Shown here one piece after another: positions 33,981 through 40,076 of a stretch of DNA of 40,076 nt. Source of the DNA: Bdellovibrionales bacterium GWB1_55_8. Lineage in GTDB: Bacteria > Bdellovibrionota > UBA1018. The position numbers and the translations under genes are program-made. The notes beneath the pieces were generated by a model. That model was given only the letters and a program-made list of their open reading frames with translations, did no database searches and was not told the DNA's origin. The stretch is taken from assembly GCA_001769835.1 (NCBI GenBank), contig MEPR01000081.1, forward strand, positions 1 through 40,076, written 5' to 3'. How positions within the stretch are numbered: the first letter of the stretch is position 1; each line of letters opens with the position of its first letter.

Positions 33981-35570
33981 GTGATCAGCAGAGCGGTTCT
34001 CTTGGTTTCAGCAGCGATACTGCTCTCCTTTGCCCTCAGTGGCTGCCAGAAGAGCCGCACCTTGCTTGAGGTGGACAGCACCGTCCGGGCAAGACTCGAC
34101 CACGAAGGCTTTGAGCGAACCTGTGTAGGCTGTCACGAGAAGCGAAGACCAGCCTCGCCCCATCCGGCTGCAGGCGACTGCGTGAATTGCCATACGCCAG
34201 GAACCGAATGGCTCGATCTCAAGTATTTCAAACACACTCCACCGCCGCAATCATGCGTCCGCTGCCATGAGGAAGATCGTCCAGTGACTTCCCTTTTCAA
34301 ATTATTCCTCAAACACGGTTCGGGGGCTGATTGCGCCAACTGTCACAATCCCGGAACACAGTGGAACGACACGCAGGAATTCAGTCATGTACCCGTTCCG
34401 GAATCCTGCGCCGTTTGCCATGAGAAAAAACGCCCCGTCGACGTTTCTCTCCCTCCGCCGAACAGCGGGTCCGCGCCACACTTCCCCGAACGAGACTGCT
34501 CGGAATGCCATCGTCCACGTGCCGAGAAAGGTCTTCCCTTCATTTTTGATCATCGAAATTCTGCGGGCAAAGTGATCGCCAGTTGCTTGCCCTGCCATGA
34601 GGCTGCGCGTAAAACCGAAGATCACTTTCCGGAAAAAGATTGCATGGGTTGCCATCTGGATCCTTCGAAACCCTGGAAACTGTCGATCGGCAGCCCACAT
34701 CCGGCCAACGATCCGGCACCTCAGAGCTGCAGTTCATGCCATACCGGCTGGCGACCAGCCGACCATTACGGGGAACAGGATTGTATCGGTTGTCACAAGC
34801 CGGCGAGCACCACGGTGACAGCATTCCTCTTTGATCACGCAGCGAGCGGGGCTTCAATACGTACCTGTTTACCGTGTCATGAATCTGATCGGCCCAGCCT
34901 GCTCGTGAACGATCACTTCCTGCACTCCGTAGGCGGTTCCGGCGATTGCGCGAACTGCCACACTCGTCCGGGAGAACAATGGGCTGGCGGCCTTTTTTCG
35001 CACGAGCCGGCCCCTGCAAGCTGTGCGGAGTGCCACAGTTCGAAGCGCCCTACGGCAGTTGTGAATCGATTTGACCATACGGCAAGTGGCGCCGACTGCT
35101 CGAACTGCCACAAACGTCCGGGCTTCACCTGGAGCGAGGCAACTTATGGCCATAGTCCGAAACCCACCCAATGCGTGAACTGCCATTCGACGGATCGACC
35201 TGCGTCCGTCGTAAACGGCTTTGACCATGCCAGAGTTCAAGCGGCAGACTGTGCGGGCTGCCACCAGCAACCCGGGATCACCTGGTCTGGTGGAAGCTAC
35301 TCTCATCAGCCAGCGCCGACCGCCTGTTCCGCCTGCCACGCGTCCGACCGCCCTGCCGCGCGCGTCGGCACGACCAATTTCAGCCACACGGATCAAGGCT
35401 GTGGAGGCTACCGCGATTCCGGCGGAAGGTGGCACGGATGTCATGGCCAATACCACAGCTATGCCGATTGCTTCCGCTGCCATACGGGAGCCCCTGGTGT
35501 CAGCTGGTCCATTCCGGACACCGGTGTGATTGACCACTCTTGCGGTGAATGTCATTCGGCCGGCATGTAG
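33981..35570 (+). CDS. Multihaem cytochrome c lipoprotein (19 canonical haem motifs)
   Basis: 529 residues, GTG start with AGGAGG 6 bases upstream. The signal peptide ends in lipobox LSGC (Cys22). Nineteen CxxCH motifs were counted. The C-terminal half has a repeated module of about 45 residues: F/Y-DH...GADCxNCH-xRPGxxW...Y/F-xH-xPxPxxCxxCH-xxDRP, each binding two haems. One additional cysteine-histidine pair (Cys474 ... Cys487-His488) has 12 residues between the cysteines instead of two. The repeats imply a long haem wire made by internal duplication. Likely in the periplasm or on the outer membrane; electron transfer partner unknown. Related multihaem proteins are known in anaerobic respiration and extracellular electron transfer. 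Confidence 0.93.
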   Translation: MISRAVLLVSAAILLSFALSGCQKSRTLLEVDSTVRARLDHEGFERTCVGCHEKRRPASPHPAAGDCVNCHTPGTEWLDLKYFKHTPPPQSCVRCHEEDRPVTSLFKLFLKHGSGADCANCHNPGTQWNDTQEFSHVPVPESCAVCHEKKRPVDVSLPPPNSGSAPHFPERDCSECHRPRAEKGLPFIFDHRNSAGKVIASCLPCHEAARKTEDHFPEKDCMGCHLDPSKPWKLSIGSPHPANDPAPQSCSSCHTGWRPADHYGEQDCIGCHKPASTTVTAFLFDHAASGASIRTCLPCHESDRPSLLVNDHFLHSVGGSGDCANCHTRPGEQWAGGLFSHEPAPASCAECHSSKRPTAVVNRFDHTASGADCSNCHKRPGFTWSEATYGHSPKPTQCVNCHSTDRPASVVNGFDHARVQAADCAGCHQQPGITWSGGSYSHQPAPTACSACHASDRPAARVGTTNFSHTDQGCGGYRDSGGRWHGCHGQYHSYADCFRCHTGAPGVSWSIPDTGVIDHSCGECHSAGM

Positions 35571-35644
35571 AGCGGAAATTCACTTCAAGCTGCACGCGCT
35601 TTGCAGTGGCGGATAGGAAACCTAAGACCGAAGTCACATTCAGC

Positions 35645-35664
35645 CACGGCAGCCTAGTGCCGTG
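35645..35664 (+). other. Hairpin in the 5' leader of the EF-hand-like protein gene
   Basis: CACGGCA / TGCCGTG with a 6-base loop, followed by AGAAAGGGA, not by a T run, so it is not a typical terminator. It ends 2 bases before the ribosome site and may stabilise or regulate the transcript. Confidence 0.45.
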
Positions 35665-35678
35665 AGAAAGGGATTCCT

Positions 35679-36539
35679 ATGTCCAAAAATATCAACCTAT
35701 GGGCGATCGCCGTGGTCACATTTGCCGCAGCAACCCCTTGGGCTCTCAGCCAGACAACCCCCGACGCGACGCCCAGCCCTGAGCCGACTGCAACTCCTGC
35801 CTCAAGCCCCACGCCGGCTGCCGGCGATCAACGTAGGGTATTCGTCGCAGAACTCACGCCCCTGAACACGTCCTTTGGAGCCGTGAATGGGTTTTTATCA
35901 GGCGACGCGGTCATCGTCGTCGATGAGAATCGCTTCGGCGTCGCTATCGCCATGGAAGGTCTCGATGAGAACATCGCGCATCCCGTCCGTCTGCATGCAG
36001 GCACCGCATGCCCATCGTTCGCGGAAGACACGAACTTCGACAGCTATGTCGACGCACAGGAAGCCTTCGCGGCTCACGCCGGATCGCTGATTCCTTTTGA
36101 CGGAGACCTGAATTCCTTCAGCGCAGGAGAGGCCTTCTACCCCGTCGCGAACAGTGATGGAGTCAGTCATTACATTGCCAGCACGAATCTGGATGCTCTG
36201 CTTGCGGATCTCAGACGTGCGACGCCTGAGGGTGATACCAGCGTTGCAACCCTCGGCGCGGAGCAGCCGCTGACACTCGCCGACAAGGTTGTTGTTGTTT
36301 ATGGTGTGAATCCGGAAACTCAGCTGCCGGAAACCGTGCAAACTACGGCTGCCGGCCCTGCCTCAAGCACGCTGCCAGTCGCCTGTGGGGAACTGGAACA
36401 GGTCGCAGGCCAGACGGAAGAGCAACCCGCCGTCGAGCCGAGCCCTTCACCGTCTCCGTCTCCGGCTCCATCTCCGTCACCAACGGAGACACCCAGTCCG
36501 GAGCCAACCGAAACGCCCTCGCCTGAGGTGACGCCGTAA
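35679..36539 (+). CDS. Exported EF-hand-like protein with Pro-rich ends
   Basis: 286 residues. A signal peptide (LWAIAVVTFAAATPWALS) leads to a Thr/Pro/Ser linker (about 26-48), a folded domain (about 53-230) and a tail of SP/EP/TP repeats (about 248-286). The folded part starts VFVAELTPLNTSF and has HPVRLHAGTACPS, weakly like CHRD domains. DTNFDSYVDAQE (117-128) fits an EF-hand/dockerin-like calcium loop (D-x-N-x-D-S-x-V-D-x-x-E). Function unknown; likely secreted or on the surface. A terminator follows. Confidence 0.8.
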   Translation: MSKNINLWAIAVVTFAAATPWALSQTTPDATPSPEPTATPASSPTPAAGDQRRVFVAELTPLNTSFGAVNGFLSGDAVIVVDENRFGVAIAMEGLDENIAHPVRLHAGTACPSFAEDTNFDSYVDAQEAFAAHAGSLIPFDGDLNSFSAGEAFYPVANSDGVSHYIASTNLDALLADLRRATPEGDTSVATLGAEQPLTLADKVVVVYGVNPETQLPETVQTTAAGPASSTLPVACGELEQVAGQTEEQPAVEPSPSPSPSPAPSPSPTETPSPEPTETPSPEVTP

Positions 36540-36559
36540 TCACAATCCGATGAACGTCC

Positions 36560-36595
36560 GGGAGTAGCGGAGTCTTGCGAGAGTCCGCTACTCCC
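36560..36595 (+). terminator. Terminator after the EF-hand-like protein gene
   Basis: GGGAGTAGCGGA / TCCGCTACTCCC, a perfect 12-base stem, then TGTTTT. The stem covers the stop codon of the convergent PilZ gene (36588-36590 on the complement). On the minus strand no T run follows, so it serves mainly the plus-strand gene. Confidence 0.75.
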
Positions 36596-38420
36596 TGTTT
36601 TCGGCTTTATAAAGGGTGTATTTGCGGAAGTATTCGAATCCTTCCTCAAGAACGTAGAGATTGATCAGCTGCTGATCCGAAACGCGCAGCCCCTCGAATT
36701 GGATTCCGATTGAAAGCCGGTCCTCGGGTTTGCCATCTTCGCCATCTTCCGTGACGGTGCGCCACCGCACTACCGCCTTGCAGCTGATGGTTTCATTATA
36801 GATGATAAAGCTGATTTTCTTGAGGACCGTTCCCGGCTCAAAAACGGCTTGCTGGGAAAGGTCAGCGGAAAAGGCCATGCCTCCGCCACTGATATTGGAA
36901 ACCGGATTGAATTCACTCCCGATACGGACGAATAGCGTCTTATCTTCGGTGAGAAAAATCCTTCTGAAATGACTCCGCCGCTGAACCTGGTAAATTTCAT
37001 CCGGGATGTCGATGCGCAGGCAATCTTCCTCGATCGACACGGCCGTGGAAACTGTGGAGAAAAACACGCTGCCTCGGCGCAATGCGATATTGACATAGAG
37101 CCGGCTCTCTTCCTGCTCGCGCAAAGCCGTCATGAGCTCGACCGGCGAAAGAGTCTTCGGCAGCTCCAGAATAATGGCGTGATACTGGTCCTCGGCTCCG
37201 CGCAGCCTGGCAGCAAACCGGATTCTCTGACCATGCGTCCACAAGAGCGCGGAGCACTCGGACTCGGCAATCTCGCGTATCACATTGGCGCGCTCTTCCG
37301 GCTGGTCAATCGGATTGAAGAGCTGCTTGCCAGGTGCCCAGAACTGCGTGATTTTCTTTACGACCTCGGCATTCGACACGCCCGGGACGGGCTGCTCCTC
37401 AGGAGCAGCCATGAGGCGGTGCCATGACGGTCCGGAAGCTGCCGCGCCCAGATTCCATGCTTTCGGACGGGCATTCTTGATCCATTCCATCGGCAGATGA
37501 TAATCGTTCAACACACTTGCCTGGATCGCGGGCCACTTGTTCTTGGCAATATCCGAATTCTGGGCAATGTGCAGGATACGACCTTCGCCTATGCGAAAGA
37601 AGTCCACGACCGCTTGTTCCCGTTCGAAATAAGTGAGCTTTGGGTACTTGCTGGTGAAGGTCCAATGAAAATCATCAAATTTAGGTTTTTTGCCCTCGAA
37701 AACCCAGCTGCCCTCACCCGAGACGAAGAGCTCCGCATGCTTCTTGCGGGGTTTCCATTCCCAGATCGAGTGGCCGTCAGAAGGATTGAGAATCGCGGCG
37801 GGAAGACGCGCCCAGCGTCCGACCGAGGGACCGGGCCCGATCAGATCAATGATCCACTGTTCGTTCACAATGCGAATATCCTGCGGTTTCCGTAATAACC
37901 AGCAATCCGACTCGACCCCGAGCGGATCGAGAATCTCCAGCTTGCACTCCCTGACGACGAGGGTGCCAATCCTGTCGAAGCGCTCGGACTTTCGCACGAT
38001 CGTCTGAGAAACAACCGGAAACATGCTCCGGAAAACAGCCTCAATGCGAACCTTGAGCGAGGGAGCCGTGATCGAGGCTGACGAGATCACCTCGGAAAAG
38101 CCGATCTTCTTCAGAATTCGCGGAATCTCATGATGTCGCACGCGGTTCACCGCGATAGCCGTCACCGTATTTCGCCGGATGTACGGCAAAAGCTCAGTTC
38201 TGAACTCGTTGGCCAGTTCCTTGATCTGATCGACTGAGGAGATCACAAAAAGCAAAACGCATGGCCCGACGGAATTGATCCGGAGAGAAAGCCTTTCAGA
38301 CGCGGAATGCGGAACAACCAGAAAGGACTTGCCGTCATGAGCCAGCGCCGCGAGCTCCCGCAGTAACTCTTCGTCTTCGCCACCAATGGTCAGAAGAATG
38401 TGATCCGATGAAGCGCGCAT
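36588..38420 (-). CDS. PilZ c-di-GMP effector with receiver-like N-terminus
   Basis: 610 residues, cytosolic. The N-terminal 130 residues (HILLTIGGEDEELLRELA; LFVISSVDQIKELANEF; IGFSEVISSASI) look like a degenerate receiver domain without a phosphorylatable aspartate. The centre (about 140-320) is not recognised. Residues about 365-475 (FWAPGKQLFNPIDQPEER ... LWTHGQRIRFAARL) resemble a YcgR-type N-domain. The C-terminus is PilZ with both c-di-GMP motifs: R-SHF-R (482-486) and NISGGG (509-514). Such proteins act as c-di-GMP-dependent brakes or regulators. A link to the MotAB-type genes of this window is only speculation. Confidence 0.9.
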   Translation of the reverse strand: MRASSDHILLTIGGEDEELLRELAALAHDGKSFLVVPHSASERLSLRINSVGPCVLLFVISSVDQIKELANEFRTELLPYIRRNTVTAIAVNRVRHHEIPRILKKIGFSEVISSASITAPSLKVRIEAVFRSMFPVVSQTIVRKSERFDRIGTLVVRECKLEILDPLGVESDCWLLRKPQDIRIVNEQWIIDLIGPGPSVGRWARLPAAILNPSDGHSIWEWKPRKKHAELFVSGEGSWVFEGKKPKFDDFHWTFTSKYPKLTYFEREQAVVDFFRIGEGRILHIAQNSDIAKNKWPAIQASVLNDYHLPMEWIKNARPKAWNLGAAASGPSWHRLMAAPEEQPVPGVSNAEVVKKITQFWAPGKQLFNPIDQPEERANVIREIAESECSALLWTHGQRIRFAARLRGAEDQYHAIILELPKTLSPVELMTALREQEESRLYVNIALRRGSVFFSTVSTAVSIEEDCLRIDIPDEIYQVQRRSHFRRIFLTEDKTLFVRIGSEFNPVSNISGGGMAFSADLSQQAVFEPGTVLKKISFIIYNETISCKAVVRWRTVTEDGEDGKPEDRLSIGIQFEGLRVSDQQLINLYVLEEGFEYFRKYTLYKAENRE

Positions 38421-38553
38421 GTTGACTTCCCGCCAATTATGGTTTCGCCATTATGATTTGGAAAGATGAGAGAAGTCAAATAGCCCCCGGGCGAATAAAT
38501 TCCATTTGATCTCGAACGCCCGCTGCCCTCTACTATTAGGAAAGGGGAAAAAA

Positions 38554-39912
38554 ATGCCAGCTTCCGAACAGTCCGCGACACAATTCATTGAACAACTCAG
38601 TGCCATGGTCTGGGGCTTGCCTCTCATCATCCTTCTCGTGGGCGTAGGCCTCTGGTTGACGTTGGCATTGAAGGGACTTCAATTCAGCAAGCTGGGACAT
38701 GCGCTTTATCTTGGTTTGATCAAACGTCGTGAAAAGACAGACGAACCGGGCGACATTTCGCACTTTCAAGCGTTGATGACCGCGCTCTCCGCGACTGTCG
38801 GAACGGGAAATATCGCGGGCGTGGCCACGGCCATTGCCATCGGCGGCCCAGGGGCGATGTTCTGGATGTGGGTGACCGGCTTGGTCGGGATGGCTACAAA
38901 ATACTCTGAAGCCGTATTGGCGGTGAAGTACCGGACCAAAGACCGGAACGGAAACATGTGCGGCGGGCCGATGTACTACATCGAACAGGGCCTCGGCTGG
39001 AAGTGGCTGGCGCTGGCTTTCGCGGTCTTCGCCGTCATCGCATCTTTCGGGATCGGCAATATGGTCCAGACCAATTCAGTCGCAGCAGCCATGGAATCCA
39101 CCTTTCACGTTCCCGTGGCGGTAAGTGGAATCGTACTCGCCATCGCGACGGCAGCCGTGATTCTGGGCGGAATCCGAAGCATCGGCAGAGTGACCTCGTT
39201 CTTTGTGCCGCTGATGATCGTTCTCTATATACTCGGCGCCCTGACCATCCTGTTTCTGAATCTCGACAAGATTCCCGGTGCCTTTGCGCTCATCTTTGAA
39301 AAGGCGTTCTCACCGACGGCCGCGACCGGCGGGTTTGCAGGCTCAAGCGTGATGCTTGCCATGAGACTTGGCGTGGCACGCGGAATTTTTTCAAACGAAT
39401 CAGGACTGGGAAGCTCGCCTATTGCGGCAGCCGCGGCGAAAACCCGCCATCCCGTCAGTCAGGCACTCGTGTCCATGACTCAGACATTCATTGATACATT
39501 GGTCGTCTGCAGCATGACGGGCCTGGTTCTCATCGTTACGGACACCTGGCACACCGGAATGAACGGAGCGGCGCTCACCTCTTTGGCTTTCAAGACCGGC
39601 CTCCCGGGTGAATGGGGAACCTATATCGTCGCTACCAGCATCATCCTGTTTGCGTATTCCACGGTGATCGGCTGGAGCTACTACGGCGAAAAAGCAATCG
39701 AGTACCTCTGGGGTGAAAAGGCCATTCTTCCTTACCGCATTCTCTGGGTTCTCGTTGCGGGGATCGGAGCAATTCTGAAACTCGACTTTGTCTGGGCCCT
39801 GTCCGACGTATTCAACGGCCTGATGGCTTTTCCGAATTTGATAGCCCTGGTCATGCTTTCGCCGGTGATCATCCGCGAGACCAGAAACTATTTCGGAGCT
39901 CGCACCTCCTGA
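38554..39912 (+). CDS. Sodium:alanine/glycine symporter (AGCS family)
   Basis: 452 residues from the ATG at 38554 with AAAGGGG upstream; an earlier start (38506) is unlikely. Family landmarks: [19 protein letters not shown] at the N-terminus, [20 protein letters not shown], the [21 protein letters not shown] segment, [18 protein letters not shown], and [22 protein letters not shown]. It imports alanine or glycine with Na+ across the inner membrane. Length and motifs are typical. It stands alone, divergent from the PilZ gene. Confidence 0.96.
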   Translation: MPASEQSATQFIEQLSAMVWGLPLIILLVGVGLWLTLALKGLQFSKLGHALYLGLIKRREKTDEPGDISHFQALMTALSATVGTGNIAGVATAIAIGGPGAMFWMWVTGLVGMATKYSEAVLAVKYRTKDRNGNMCGGPMYYIEQGLGWKWLALAFAVFAVIASFGIGNMVQTNSVAAAMESTFHVPVAVSGIVLAIATAAVILGGIRSIGRVTSFFVPLMIVLYILGALTILFLNLDKIPGAFALIFEKAFSPTAATGGFAGSSVMLAMRLGVARGIFSNESGLGSSPIAAAAAKTRHPVSQALVSMTQTFIDTLVVCSMTGLVLIVTDTWHTGMNGAALTSLAFKTGLPGEWGTYIVATSIILFAYSTVIGWSYYGEKAIEYLWGEKAILPYRILWVLVAGIGAILKLDFVWALSDVFNGLMAFPNLIALVMLSPVIIRETRNYFGARTS

Positions 39913-40076
39913 TCAGACGATCGGGCTCGGTTCCGGAGAGGGAGAAGGCGATGGTGACGGACTTGGAATTCCGGATGGCATCGCGCATACCGGCTCGTTC
40001 GGGACGCATTCCCCGGTTCGGGTACAGAATTTGAGCACTGCGGTTTCAAAACAATTCGGATCATCAGGAGAACAGA
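39913..40076 (-). CDS. C-terminus of a Cys-containing, Ser/Pro-tailed secreted protein (partial)
   Basis: On the minus strand the frame is open from the window end to the TGA at 39913-39915, giving 54 residues. It begins CSPDDPNCFETAVLKFC, contains five cysteines in 30 residues (probable disulphides) and ends with a run of five SP pairs, then EPSPIV. The tail resembles that of the EF-hand-like protein. Probably exported, since disulphide-rich; the 5' part lies outside the window. Confidence 0.7.
   Translation of the reverse strand, partial: CSPDDPNCFETAVLKFCTRTGECVPNEPVCAMPSGIPSPSPSPSPSPEPSPIV

Noticed and set aside
35645-35664. Terminator of the multihaem cytochrome gene
   Set aside because: The stem is good but is followed by AGAAAGG, not by a T run.

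Overview
The window reads as a chromosomal segment of a Gram-negative, free-living or predatory-type bacterium. Genes are densely packed and often overlap by 1-4 bases, GC is in the mid-50s percent by eye, GTG and TTG starts are frequent, and there are many predicted lipoproteins and outer-membrane barrels. The mix of non-flagellar MotAB, SpoIIE-type phosphatase, PilZ, V4R, multihaem lipoproteins and delta-60 repeats suggests a Bdellovibrionota/Oligoflexia- or deltaproteobacteria-like organism. That placement is inference: no rRNA, tRNA, phage, IS element or CRISPR array was seen.

1-9.6 kb: a partial delta-60 repeat protein faces a minus-strand operon (SpoIIE phosphatase, FecR-like protein, HEAT-repeat protein). 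Divergent from that operon is the most interesting block, five tightly coupled genes: a PEGA/TPR lipoprotein, a 621-residue protein that looks like a FliF C-terminal domain fused through one membrane segment to FliG middle and C-terminal domains, an outer-membrane-barrel-like protein, MotA and MotB. No rod, hook, filament or export genes accompany them. It looks like a self-contained rotor-stator envelope machine.

9.6-16.9 kb: an RRM RNA-binding protein with a clear terminator, then pstS-pstC-pstA-pstB-phoU-phoB-phoR, a phosphate uptake and sensing operon preceded by three 11-base-spaced Pho-box-like repeats.

16.9-27.4 kb: regulatory and metabolic genes. An unknown gene is divergent from an XRE regulator/DUF4421 pair. 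An operon of ThiF-like E1 enzyme, GAF histidine kinase and DUF2938 membrane protein is divergent from a GNAT/acyl-synthase-like gene across two adjacent palindromes, and that gene converges on a V4R-domain regulator. Then come a NUDIX hydrolase, a triple-PAS histidine kinase, its response regulator, a triheme cytochrome lipoprotein and a DUF488 protein.

27.4-33.9 kb: glutathionyl-hydroquinone-reductase-like GST, LysR regulator and YceI protein share a putative LysR operator. After them come a zincin-like lipoprotein, a BPL_N/GATase1-like lipoprotein, an exported tyrosine phosphatase, OsmC and a TerC-family membrane protein with an overlapping leader ORF.

33.9-40.1 kb: a lipoprotein with 19 canonical haem motifs, an exported EF-hand-like protein with a Ser/Pro tail, a YcgR/PilZ-type c-di-GMP effector, a sodium:alanine symporter, and the 3' end of another Ser/Pro-tailed secreted protein.
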